Positions 20,925-31,685 of a stretch of 64,000 nt of DNA are shown piece by piece (the first letter of the stretch is position 1; each line of letters begins with the position of its first letter). This DNA is from Parastagonospora avenae f. sp. tritici 18332-5 (Eukaryota > Ascomycota > Dothideomycetes > Pleosporales > Phaeosphaeriaceae). The notes beneath the pieces were generated by a model. It was not told the origin of the DNA, did no database searches, and was given only the letters and a program-made list of their open reading frames with translations. Both the position numbers and the translations under genes were made by a program. The stretch is from contig JAFJTR010000105.1 of the NCBI GenBank assembly GCA_022559985.1, positions 30,620 through 94,619 of the forward strand, read 5' to 3'.

Positions 20925-23100
20925 ATGTCGGAGCCACCACGAAAACGCGCGAAGCTCGCTTGCGTCACCTGTAATGCGCGTCGTGTGAAATGCGATGTTA
21001 CAGACCGCCAGCCATGTGGGAACTGCTTCACAGCCAGTATCCATTGCGAGACTCGCGAAAGTAAGCGTGGAAAACATCCGCGGAAGCCGAGGACGGATTC
21101 AGATGCACGCGAAGAGATGTATGTTAGCACTTCAAAGTACAACGCAGTTTTTTTCAAGAAAAAGCAGACATCTGACGTAGCTTAGCTCCCCAAATACACA
21201 GACAAGCCCTGGGCGGAACGAAGACGAAGTCGCTGCCTCGCACGTGCTTGCATCACTTTCATCGAACTTCCATAGCCCTGCCAACACTCGATTGGATCAT
21301 TTTCACTTTGCATCGCCATCAACAAGATCTGATTCCCAAAGTGGCTTGACGAAAACCGAGACTCCTCGTCAGGAAGATGATACCGCCGTCTTCCTTGGCG
21401 AGTCCAGCTCACTCAGATATGTCACTGAGGAGCCTTCCCCTGCTGGCCCCGCTACACAGCGAAGGCAGTCACTCTTCCGATTCCACCATGCTGTGCCCAG
21501 CGCTGCTAAAGAGGATGCAATGGTGCCGGAGTGGGAGGCTGAACGACGTCGTGTGCGCATGAAGGCGCTCCAAGCCGAGGGGACATTCTCCTTTCCTCCA
21601 ATGGCGATTCGCCTAGAGCTCTTGAAGGCATACTTCCAATGGTTTCACACTCACTTTGCAGTTGTAGATGAGGCGGACTTCTGGGAAGCCCACGAAAATG
21701 ATACGGTATCGCCTCTTCTCCTACAAGCCATGCTGTTTATTGGGGTCATCCATTGCGAGCAATCGACGTTGGTCAGCCTGGGGTGGGGCAATCGCCATCG
21801 CGCAAAGTGGCTGTTCTACATCCGCGCCAAGGACATTTACGACGCCACGTATGAAAGCAACAAAGTTACCGTCATTCAAGCGTTGTTCCTGATGAGCTTT
21901 TGGCGAGCCGGTGCGCTGCTGGAGAAGGACGCCCGTCACTGGCTCGGCACCGCTATCAGCTTAGCGCAAACGAAAGCTCTTCACCGTGCAGGCGAAGACC
22001 GAGAGGACAGAATATCAAAGTTAAAAAGACGTTTGTGGTGGGCCATTTACGTACGTGAGCGACAGTGTGGGTCTGCGCTCGGGCTGCCAAATCGAATCCG
22101 CGACGAAGACTGCGACATCGCGCCTTTGTCAACGTCGGATTTCACTTCGGCGTTCGGTGTATCTACTACCGTTGCTGATAGTGAGCGCTACACAGCGCAT
22201 GCGATCGGTATGATGCAGTTAGCCGTGTACTTGGGACAGGTTGTCGACGCCGGGTATCTGCCAAACCGGACGCTGAATGCTGGCGATCGGATCAGGATAC
22301 GCGGCGAATTACACAAATGGAAAGACAGTCTACCAGCTATTGTTCAACTGAACGACTACGCTGGGGATCAACCAAGTTTCCAAGCTAGCACGCTTCAGCT
22401 TGCCTACAACAATCTGCTCATATTGCTCCACAGAACAAGCTTTATCATCGATGAGAATGGTAGTGCAGACAATGACGGAAACATTGCTCTGCAGGCCGCA
22501 GCTCGTAATTCGCGAATTGTGGAAGACTTACTACCGAGCGGAAACATTGGGCATGCTCAGATTCATGTCATCACCAATCTTTTCAACACGCTCTGCATCC
22601 ATGTGGCGCATCTTCGACGCTCAAATGGTGTCAACCGGACGCTCGCAGAGCACCGAGCCAAGTTATGTTTGATGGGACTTCAAGAACTTCAGAAGACATG
22701 GGAGGTCACGAACTGGGTATTGCAACTCTTTTTCCGCTACCTTGATCGTTCGACAGCGGCGCGGCTGACAATGGAGGCGGATGACGTTGGATTCTCTAGT
22801 GCCGCGAGCAAAACGCCGAGCGCCCGGGGTTCATCAGGGCCGACGGCACAGGAGACCCCAAAAGTCATGTCGATCGACAACGTTGCTCCACAACCAACAC
22901 CACACCCGGTCCCGGGTCAGTCGGAATTTAGTCCGGCCCCTTATACATGGTCCATGGACGAAGCGCATCAGTATCTCTTTACGCAGATCGAAAATGACTT
23001 TGCTTTCGGCGAGGGTGGCATGCAACAGTGGCATAACCCAGAGGAAATGATCAATAATGAAGGCCTTGCAGAGTTTGTGTATGCAAGCCTGAACGGTTAG
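20925..23100 (+). CDS. Zn2Cys6 fungal transcription factor
   Basis: A predicted 702-residue regulator. Exons are 20925-21118 and 21186-23100 (67-nt intron GTATGT...CTTAG), joined AT|C in frame. The binuclear zinc cluster has cysteines at residues 13, 16, 23, 31, 34 and 41 (CVTCNARRVKC...CGNC...C), preceded by a basic nuclear-localisation-like RKRAK. The middle is the fungal-specific transcription factor domain, from about residue 215 (LELLKAYFQWFHTHFAVVDE), with the conserved LKRRLWWAIYVRERQ block. The C-terminus (YLFTQIENDFAFGEGGMQQW) is acidic and aromatic, a possible activation region. Targets are unknown; it is flanked by the dehydratase and the repeat-protein gene, but no cluster is evident. 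Confidence 0.85.
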
Positions 23101-23292
23101 TGAGTACACTGATCAATGCCACCTTGATTCAAGGCACAACAATGATCACCATCAAGCAGAGGACAAGACATGTTAAACAGCAATGCGAATATCATTATCC
23201 AAAATCATTGTATATAAACGTAACTAACTCCGAGAACTATGCTATGTACAAACGAAACCCCTAACCACCCCATGAAGCAAAGAATCGACCGC

Positions 23293-25320
23293 TTAAGCAA
23301 GAACATCGTTAGCGACACCACCGACGTTGCTGATGACGTCCTTGACCGCGACATCAGCCTTAAGGTTGTTGGCGATCTCGTTCTCAGAAAGGACGGGGAT
23401 GTTGATGTCGCGGGACAAGATGCCATCGAGCTTGCTGATGACGTCCTGGACCTGGGCGTGAACATCGGCATCGTTGGCAATGTTGTTCTCACCGATGACG
23501 GGGATGTTGATGAGGTCGTCACCGCGGGCGAGGACACCGTTGGCGACACCACCGATGTTGGAAACGACGTCGTTGATCTTAGCATCGGCCTTGAGGTCGT
23601 TGGCGATGTTGTTCTCTCCGATAATTGGGACGTTGACGAGGGACTCGCCGCGAGCGTGAATACCGTTGGCAACACCACCGATGTTGGAAACGACATCGTT
23701 GATCTTAGCATCAGCCTTGAGATTGTTGGCAATGTTGTTCTCTCCAATGACGGGGACATTGATAAGGGACTCGCCACGGGCAAGGACACCGTTGGCAACA
23801 CCACCGACCTTGCTGATCACATCGTTAGCCTTGACATCAGCCTTGAGGTCGTTGGCAATGTTATTCTCGCCGATGACAGGGACGTTGACGAGTTGGTCGC
23901 GCTTGCTGTTGAGGATACCGCCAACGTTGGAGACAACATCGGAGACGTCAGCAACGGCATCGGCGCAGTCGAGGATGTCGTTCTGGGAGGCAATGGGGAT
24001 GTTGATGTCACCACGGGGCTGGTTGACCTTGACGTCGGGCTTCTCGAGGATGTCGTTCTCACCGATGATGGGGAGGTTCAGGATGCTACGCTTGAGGACA
24101 CCGCCGATGTTGGAGATGATGTTGTCAGCCTTTGCGTCAATCTTTGCGTCGTTGCCGATGTTGTTCTCGCCAATGACGGGGACGTTCACGAGGTTGTCAC
24201 CACGCTTGTCGTTGGCGATGCCGCCGATGTTGGAGATGATGTTGTCGAGCTTAGCGTCGACCTTTGCGTCGTTGGCAATGTTGTTCTCGCCGATGACCGG
24301 GATGTTGACGAGATCGTCACCACGCTTGTGCTCGTTGGCAACACCACCGATGTTGGAAATGACGTTCTTGACGTCAGCCTTGATGTCGGCGTTGTTGAGG
24401 ATCTCATTCTCGCCAATGACGGGGATGTTGACGAGGTTGTCACCGCGCTTGTGGTTGGCAACACCGCCAACGTTGGAGACGACGTTGTTGACGTCAGCCT
24501 TGATGTCAGCGTTGTTGAGGATCTCGTTCTCGCCGATGACTGGGACGTTGACAAGACCACGCTTGGCCTTGTTCAGGAGGGAGGTGAGCGAAGCGATGGC
24601 CTCCTCGATGGTAGCCTGAGCGCTCTCGGTGGCGCCGCGCCTGACTGGAAGAGCACCCTTCAGACCACCAACAACGGGAAGACCAGAGGTCATACCCTCA
24701 GCGGTACCGGCAAGGCCACCGACGACCGGAATGCCGGCGACAAGTCCCTCAGCGGTATCGGTGACAGCACGCTTCACGGGAAGTGCGCCCTTGAGTCCAC
24801 CAACAACTGGGAGACCTGAGGTAACACCCTCAGCGGTGCCGGCGAGGCCACCGACAAGTGGGAGACCGCCGGTAAGACCCTCAGCAGTGTCAGCAACAGC
24901 GCGCACGGGAAGAGCGCCCTTGAGTCCACCGACAATGGGGAGACCAGCAGCAACGCCCTCAGCGGTTCCAGCAACACCTCCAACAACTGGGAGGCCACCG
25001 GCAAGCCCGCTGGCGGCGTCGGTAACAGCGCGCCTTACGGGAAGAGCACCCTTAAGTCCTCCAACAACGGGAAGACCAGAGGTAGCACCCTCAACGGTGC
25101 CGGTGAGACCACCAACGACTGGGAGGCCGCCAGCGAGATCACCAATGGCGCGCTTGACTGGGAGATCGGCGGGTACAACTCCTTGGAGCTGGGGAACTAC
25201 GTTGCCCACGACGGGAACGTTGGGAAGAGCTGCGGTGTCGAGAGGCAGTCCGCGGGGGAAAGCTGGAGCAGCAGCTCCGAGAGCAGCGAAGCTGGCAATG
25301 ATGGCGGATGAGGTACGCAT
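23293..25320 (-). CDS. Secreted tandem-repeat protein, likely Kex2-processed
   Basis: A 675-residue, intronless secreted protein built almost entirely of repeats. A signal peptide (residues 1-19) and a short propeptide ending in KR (residue 57) come first. Then come four ~40-44-residue units of type A (58-228; GLPVVGGL...GTAEG...GLPVVGGLKGALPV). Each ends in RR, R or KR. A 26-residue spacer ending AKR follows, then about eleven ~25-42-residue units of type B (255-675; LVNVPVIGENNIAND...DVISNIGGVAN). Most end in KR, AR or SR and the next unit starts GD or GE. Kex2 cuts after KR/RR, so the layout suggests release of a family of similar peptides. Only one cysteine is visible (unit with ILDCADAV), so this is not a hydrophobin. 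Rep1-type repellents and pheromone precursors are analogues in layout only. Function unknown. Confidence 0.85.
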   Translation of the reverse strand: MRTSSAIIASFAALGAAAPAFPRGLPLDTAALPNVPVVGNVVPQLQGVVPADLPVKRAIGDLAGGLPVVGGLTGTVEGATSGLPVVGGLKGALPVRRAVTDAASGLAGGLPVVGGVAGTAEGVAAGLPIVGGLKGALPVRAVADTAEGLTGGLPLVGGLAGTAEGVTSGLPVVGGLKGALPVKRAVTDTAEGLVAGIPVVGGLAGTAEGMTSGLPVVGGLKGALPVRRGATESAQATIEEAIASLTSLLNKAKRGLVNVPVIGENEILNNADIKADVNNVVSNVGGVANHKRGDNLVNIPVIGENEILNNADIKADVKNVISNIGGVANEHKRGDDLVNIPVIGENNIANDAKVDAKLDNIISNIGGIANDKRGDNLVNVPVIGENNIGNDAKIDAKADNIISNIGGVLKRSILNLPIIGENDILEKPDVKVNQPRGDINIPIASQNDILDCADAVADVSDVVSNVGGILNSKRDQLVNVPVIGENNIANDLKADVKANDVISKVGGVANGVLARGESLINVPVIGENNIANNLKADAKINDVVSNIGGVANGIHARGESLVNVPIIGENNIANDLKADAKINDVVSNIGGVANGVLARGDDLINIPVIGENNIANDADVHAQVQDVISKLDGILSRDINIPVLSENEIANNLKADVAVKDVISNVGGVANDVLA
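23296..24558 (-). repeat. Type B repeat array (about 11 units)
   Basis: Coding repeats with core NVPVIGENNIAND and DVISNIGGVAN, separated mostly by basic residues. Units vary between 25 and 42 residues. The short units SILNLPIIGENDILEKPDVK and GDINIPIASQNDILDCADAV are the most diverged. Confidence 0.85.
24637..25149 (-). repeat. Type A repeat array (4 units)
   Basis: Four coding units of 40-44 residues, each containing GLPVVGGL-like text twice and ending GALPV plus basic residues (RR, R, KR, RR). The third ends in a single Arg at the second unit boundary, so processing there may be less efficient. Confidence 0.85.
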
Positions 25321-25446
25321 GTTGATTATTATTATGTCTCGAAGGAGTGACTGAAAGAGTGACGTGGGTAGGAACTGAGAGAGTGACTGTGAAAGACGAA
25401 GCTGGAGATGCAGATGATACTTCTTACTGAGGGCGTCACGATTCCC

Positions 25447-25454
25447 TTATATAA
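25447..25454 (-). promoter_or_regulatory. TATA box of the repeat-protein gene
   Basis: The palindromic TTATATAA lies about 130 nt upstream of the start codon at 25320, a suitable place for a core promoter of a highly expressed secreted protein. Confidence 0.5.
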
Positions 25455-27288
25455 GAGTAAGCACGCTGCCTCATCTCACATAACGTTCACCTAGGTATGC
25501 AAAACTGCAGGGATACGGAACCTACCGTTATGAGCTTTGAACTTCAGAGCCGCACTGCTTTTGTGTAACGTTTACACTAAGTCGGTGAAATTAGCGGCGG
25601 GAACCCTTCTACCCATGTGCAGTACGCGTGGTGGTGAGGCACGGGCCGCCCATGACTCGAGAAGGTTGCTCTGTCTCCCAAGAGATGGAAGTTGAAACAG
25701 GGCGACAGAAGAAGTCTAAACTTTGTCGCAATCTCCTCGCCCAGAACACCAACACTTGTTCACCGCACAAACAGTCGGTGACGAACATCCACACCGATGC
25801 TTTCGCGATGCAAAAATGCTCAAGCACCAAACCACTAGATTCATCAAACCACTGAGTCAACAAAGTGTGGAGTACGTGTGGTGGTGCCATATGGCGCGGT
25901 CGCTCCTAGTTGCGATCGGCAGGGTTAAGCGTCAGATCTACATGCCGATCTCAAAATCGCCATGTGTCTTGGCTTTCCACATTCGTGCACGATGTTCAGG
26001 AACGCCAGGCTTCCCATTACAAGGTTGTGGCTTCCGGCACCATCCAGGGCACTAGACCGACATTCGAGAAGTCGACGAAAGGGTTAGCACGACACTTGTC
26101 AGTGTCGCATCCCAGTATAGTACAGACTACAGTCAGCCCGACAGCGTGCCAAATCAAAGCTTCCTTTAAATCGGGATCTTCAATGCTGCTCACGATATTT
26201 CGCCGAAGGAGTCGTTGTTCTACGCCCCCTTGGTAGTGCGCATTGGCACCCCTGTGCGTCACCAACCCTTGTACCGTTGGGTCGTGCCTCATGACGTGTT
26301 GATCAACAACAAGAGTGCTTGGTGGGCTTGGAGCCTTGGATAGACTATAATCATCAGTCTGCATCCCTCTAGACAACCCAATACAGGGGCTCAGCAGTCC
26401 ATTGTGTCAACTACTCTGGCCAGGTCGAAAACTTCTGAACTTTCAATAGCTTACATTACTGGGATGCGAAGCAATAGACCGTTGTGACGTGAGATTCGTG
26501 TTGGGGCAGATCAGCGGTGGACTCAACTCGAAAGGGTGGACACACGGGATCGTTTGAGGAAATTAATGGTCACTGTTCACCGCACCTCAAGTCACTGACT
26601 GGTCGGGGCAGACGGGGAGCTGTACCCGCTTGACACTGGGTGTGTGCGCGAGGCCTTCTGTCGATTCATTGATGATAGAATCGATGATCTTGCACTACAG
26701 CACTTCAAGCTTCGCATAATGCGGTTTGCCTAGAGCAGAAGGCTCCAGTATTGTTTCAGGGTGAAGTGATCTTAACCCTCGAGGGTTTCGTGAAACCTAT
26801 TTTGCAGATCTGATAACTTGGCTCAGCAAGAACACCAATCAGTGACAAAGCGACCTTTGTATTGAAGGCCGACTCGGCTCTTCTACCCCGCAAATTGTTG
26901 TGAGAGTCGGATGGGCATAGTTCATAGACATCCTTAGCCGTTTGGGTTGTGATGAACTTATCCGATTGGGTTCGGCATTGCAGGCGTAGACCAATTGATG
27001 ATTTAAGAACCTAAGGACATAAAATTAGCTTTTGAGATTGCAAGCGTGGATTTCTCACGCAGCAGTCTAGAACTAGAAGTATTGAACTCAACAGCAAATT
27101 TCATTCGAAGACGTTTTCTGAAATTGATTACTTGCGTACATATGTCCAAGTCTGAAGAACTTAAGTATATGCTTATGTTGTGCGGCGTTTATTTGCACCA
27201 GGCTTATGTCGTCTGAGATCTTAGACACTTCTTTGCCATGATCCAAACATTGCTAATCGTCGAGACCTATATACATGCCTTCTTGGGT
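25455..27288. other. Gene-poor region
   Basis: No supported gene in about 1.8 kb. Open frames at 25609-25890, 25723-26055, 25910-26236 and 26017-26376 overlap on opposite strands and have no recognisable content. 26400-27230 is nearly free of open frames. Confidence 0.5.
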
Positions 27289-28121
27289 CTAGGTGTTGTA
27301 TTGGCGCCAAAGGACATGATGGAACACGGCAGACAGAGCCGTGCTGGACTGGATCGAACCCCGGTAGTCTCTCACGTCTTCGAAACTCACACAGCGTTGC
27401 AGTATCCCATCAACAAAGCCAAAGTCTGTAGAGTTGAAGACAATTTGCCAATTGTCCTTGGGCTTGGTAGGTTTATGTCCGGTGTAATAAATAAGAGAAC
27501 CCGGGCCAATGGGCCTTTTGAGAGAGTCGCGCTGACTGCGTGCTGCAGGCTCTGAGTCGCCATAACGCGTAACGATGAGTTGGGGTGGCCAGAACTCTCT
27601 ACGCATTCGAATGGGATGGCAGGGCTTGTACTCTTCTTGCAACGGGTAGATACCATGATAGATGTTGGCGGAGAGCGCTAGCAAAGCACAAGATTGCTCA
27701 GAGTCGCGAAAGCCTCGCATGTTGCCATGATAGACTGGAAAGGTTTTGTCAAGTTGCAGGGTCAGCAATCGAGATGGTGACGGCAAGCCCACGATGACGT
27801 TCTTCACTGCAGGAGTATATAGAGTGCAGTCATGTTGCAAGGGACGATGTATCGCATGTGTTGCGCATCGCAGAGCGTCTTGACGGGCATGAATCGAAGA
27901 CCACTACCCTCCAAGAACTCCGATACAAAAGTATTGAAGACTTTTGCCCACTCGTGCTCGAAGTGGTTCTTGATCTTCTTACAGGAGAGGATGATGGCGC
28001 TGTAGGGCTCCAGTGACTGAGGCATTGGCTTGTCGCTGACATTGTCGAGAATGTAGTCGTACACTTTGATTTGCAGCTCGGCGGGCAAATTAAAGAAGGA
28101 TGTGGGCGGAAGGTCGGGCAT
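27289..28121 (-). pseudogene. Frameshifted F-box-like gene
   Basis: The ATG at 28119-28121 opens MPDLPPTSFFNLPAELQIKV with YDYIL following, the family motif. The second signature then appears (IILSCKKIKNHFEHEWAKVF), and the frame ends at 27804. In another frame from about 27840 the text continues plausibly (LYTPAVKNVIVGLPSPSRLL) to a stop at 27289. One frame change near 27810-27840 would join them. No clear GT-AG intron explains it, so a damaged copy is the simplest reading; a short gene ending at 27804 is the alternative. Confidence 0.5.
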
Positions 28122-29231
28122 CTTTGGGGATGTCGGAAAGTTTTGTGGTGTTTGATGAGCTTGCAGGTGGAGTTCTGATCGGATAGTGGGATTCTTTCGA
28201 GGTTGAGGCGATTGTGGGGTACGCAAATACACATAGAGGGTAGAAAATTAGATAATTACCTTGGAGAGGCGACCGAGGCGCTAAACCTAGGCAAGCTTTG
28301 GCTTAGTAACGTGCTTGATGTAAGAGTGAAAGTTTTAAGCTAGTCATTATCTACGACAGTCTGTGACTGGACGAACCGATATTATGAAGGTGGGGCATGC
28401 CACAAGCACAAATTGGCATATAGGCACTGCTGAGATTTTTGTAACAAGTTCTTGTGGCTCGAGTGAAAACGGAGTCATATACCGGCGATATGATTTATTT
28501 GTAACCGAACAGTGTTGAGTTATTTCTCAAAGACCATGCAAGTTTAAATTGATTAGATTCGTGCCCCCAGATCCTCCAATGTCGACATCCCATTAGCAAA
28601 ATATGAGCCATCATTCGACACATCCATACCTATATATATATGGTATATGTCCGTACATAGCAATCCTCATTATCACGTGAGCTGCTGATGCACAGGCCTG
28701 GATGCCTGTGCGCAGCAGAATCGTATATGAACGCGTTCGTACGATAGATAGAACATCATCAATCTGCAACAATATACACTCGTAACTTGATCAACCCCAT
28801 CGTACAATATTGCACACCCACTTACTGCAACTATCGCGCTGCAAAGGAAGTGCTACTAACAGTATAGCAAATTAATTCATGCGTGTAGCGTGCTCGATTA
28901 CACACCAACAAAGCTCTGCGATGCTCCTAAGGAGAGACATCTGATCCAAAAGGAGGTCCGGCGTGTAGATTGACTATCCTTGAGATGTTACGCAAGTTCT
29001 GCGACTTCGCGATTTCACTTGGTTTTTTGTTCACCAAAACTGTGGTAAATCCGCGGAAGCCTGCCACTAGACCCGGGCGGCGTCAAGCGATAACAAATTC
29101 TGACGTTCCCGATATTTGTCACAACGCTGAACGCAACCAACGTCAAAGAACTTTAAATCTTGGCAAGCCCGCTGGGTTGAAATCAACCATACTCGCCCAA
29201 CTCGTTCAGTCGTGCATAATCATTTTTAGCG
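28122..29231. other. Intergenic region with hairpin
   Basis: No supported gene. It contains a short TA-rich run (28630-28650) and the inverted repeat at 28682-28715 listed separately. The right end is the likely promoter of the PQ-loop gene. Confidence 0.5.
28682..28715. repeat. Imperfect inverted repeat (hairpin)
   Basis: The arms CTGCTGATGCACAGGC and GCCTGTGCGCAGCAG pair around a 6-nt loop with one bulge or mismatch. It could form a stable stem in DNA or RNA. No gene or known element accompanies it. Confidence 0.6.
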
Positions 29232-30218
29232 ATGGCACCGCAGGCATCGATACCTGTAGCCGCCAACGTTTTGGGTACTCTTGGGACCATCTGCTGGTGT
29301 GTCCAATTGGCGCCACAGATATGGCGAAACTACCGGACGAAGAGTACAGAAGGCCTTCCGGCTGCGATGATTTTGATATGGTCGATATCCGGTGTGCCCT
29401 TCGGTGTGTACGCAACGGCGCAACGGTTCAACGTACCCCTGATCATTCAGCCACAATGCTTCTGCGCGCTGTGTGGCGTTAGTTGGGCGCAGTGCTTAAT
29501 CTATGGAGGGCAAGTCTTACATACGATGCGACGACCCTTTACCCTGGACTACTCACTGATGGTCACACAGGAAGTGGCGGACTTGGACGGCAACTTCGCT
29601 GCTTCTTTTCTTGTTTGCGGTTTTCGCAGCTGTGGAAGCCGGCCTCATCCTTGCCATCAGGCCTACATACGCGAGAGGTATCGAATGGCCTGTTTTGCTT
29701 ATCGGAATCGTCGCTTTTGTTAGCCTCATCTCCGGCTATCTTCCTATTCCCTTTAAGTTGATAAAGCGACGCGGACGCGTTGTTGGAATCGACTTCATCT
29801 TTCTCACGATAGACTGGCTTGGTGCTTTCTTCTCGCTTCTCGCGCTTGTGGCGCAGAATGAGTTTGACGTCCTATTTGGTACCCTGTATGCACTCTGGTA
29901 AGTCTACACATCCCACTGCGAAGTCAATACCATCTGAAAAACTGTAGTTGCACTGTTGAAATGACCATGGTCGCGTGCCATTGGATATGGTTGTTCTGGA
30001 CAAGTCAGATGCGCAAGCGCGCGAAAGAGGATGACCAAACCTTTGACCAATCTCAAGAATGCATCGAATGGCAATCCAAAGGCGTCGATCTCGAAGCCAT
30101 ATTCTCGGGATTATTCTTCAAGAAGGGGAAAAAGTGTGGAGATGCTGATAATGGATGCGACCCGCCGGTTCAGCCACACAGCGTAGTCCCAAAGACGGTT
30201 CCGAATGCAGTGGTGTAA
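29232..30218 (+). CDS. PQ-loop repeat membrane transporter
   Basis: A predicted 291-residue protein of the PQ-loop (MtN3/SWEET-related) superfamily; characterised relatives (Ypq1-3, PQLC2, cystinosin) move amino acids across the vacuolar or lysosomal membrane. Exons are 29232-29509, 29571-29897 and 29948-30218. The first PQ loop is intact (VQLAPQIWRNYRTKSTEGLP). The second is recognisable but diverged (IPFKLIKRRGRVVGIDFIFL, with PQ replaced by PF). Several hydrophobic helices are visible. Intron 1 looks like a GC-AG intron (GG|GCAAGT...CACAG), joined as YGGKWRTWTATS. A GT-AG alternative (GTCTTA...GGAAG) is also in frame but has weaker signals. The third join reads ALC|CTVEMTM. Substrate unknown. 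Confidence 0.8.
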
Positions 30219-31685
30219 GGCCACCAAATCGAACTATTGAGTATCTTAAATAACGCCATATTGCAAAGCACTTCTTCAGCAAAGATCTTCACATGGTACT
30301 ATACACCACGGCATGACAGCCTACAGCTAAACCGCATCTGCGTTTATGGTTCGCGCTTCGCGCTTGTGGTCTGCCGGCGTGGCACAGAAGAAAAAAACGA
30401 GCAGCCTTATCGGGATCAGCAAGGCTGCACAGGACAACAAGCTGTCCGTTATTCAAAGTTTGAAGCCAGCGAACAGATAGACCCTGAGCCGTATGATCGA
30501 CAATCACGAGTACACCAGACACGTGGTGGTGGAGATCCCATGTCGATCCGCTAACAACTCGGGAGACTAATCGATCGCTGAACCTTCCCGATTATGTTCC
30601 GGTTCTTCCTTAGATTTAGAGTCAATAAATCTATGAGTCGCAATGCTCTTACTACGCTATAGCGTCCTGCACGAGAAGATCATCGGCTTCTCAATACCGG
30701 AAAACCGCACTATTGAATTGAAGGACTTGAGAACGCCGTCTTGTGTGCCTCACTGCTCTAACTCCTGATACGAATATTGTTGGACTCAAGACTTCGATGG
30801 ACATAGGGGATTAAATGGATACAATTCAGAGGTTAACGCCTGTGGCTCCAACGTTCAATGCAATTCGAAGACAAATTTTTCCAGGTCTTTCTCCTCGCTG
30901 CGTTGTTGACCCTTCAGAGAATTACTTTTGGCGCGTAATTGGCGTACAAAAGAAGTTCAGTCATCTTTCTAAAGACATATCCCAATCACCTGGCGAATGG
31001 TGCACGGCGATTGGTCCTCAAGGTAAGGATATCGCCCCTGCGCATCGTTGTTACATCCATATAACCGTTCAACACACCAAAGAGGCGGCTGTCATATTGT
31101 AATAGACAAGATCTGATATGCTACCTGGGTGAAGAACAGTTGGCGTTTTAGAAGGGGGTTGAGATGCCCATACATTGCACTTTTAATCCCTCTATGACTG
31201 CAATCGCGATCAATATCAACTCATAGCTTTGGGACGTTGCCTTTGCGTGATCGGTGCCAGAAAAGCTGACAATACGCAATTTGCTTGATGTCAAACATTC
31301 ACTGCACGACCGTGACAGCCTGTGGTCCGTCACTACCCGACGGGTAACCGCAATTGTCACACGCAAACGTGACACAATGTAATAGCTATCTGTCAGATGC
31401 ATGGAGCTGCAGTGACAATTGGCGACAATGTCCCACATCCGATAAGGGAAACGAGAGGTGACTTTGCTTTTGCACCACAACATATCTTAGATGCTCTGCG
31501 ATGGGTATCGACCAGACGACGTGTTGCTGTCTCAGGGAGAATGCGCAATGACCGACCAGTACGAATGCATTTGTTTAAAGGTCCTGCGTTTCTCTAAGGC
31601 GTAAAACTCACAGCTTCCGATCATCTAAACAGCCTATAGTTGTTAACAACTACCCTCGAATGCTAGAGTCCAACAATCGTTCACT
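30219..31685. other. Intergenic region, no supported gene
   Basis: Several open frames of 60-110 codons on both strands lack any recognised content. The last ~100 nt before 31686 is the likely promoter and leader of the CFEM gene. Confidence 0.5.

Noticed and set aside
23239..24819. 526-codon plus-strand open frame opposite the repeat-protein gene, and similar frames at 23666-24619 and 24629-25354
   Set aside because: They are antisense shadows of regular codon patterns in the repeats. Their text is itself a periodic mirror, with no signal peptide or domain, whereas the minus strand has a clear ATG, signal peptide and Kex2 layout.
23293..25320. Dikaritin/ustiloxin-type RiPP precursor
   Set aside because: Units are too long, there is no conserved Tyr-containing short core, and no DUF3328 (UstY-like) oxidase gene is nearby.
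27338..27372. tRNA-like B-box on the minus strand (GGATCGAACCCC)
   Set aside because: No matching A-box, acceptor stem or anticodon arm could be folded around it.
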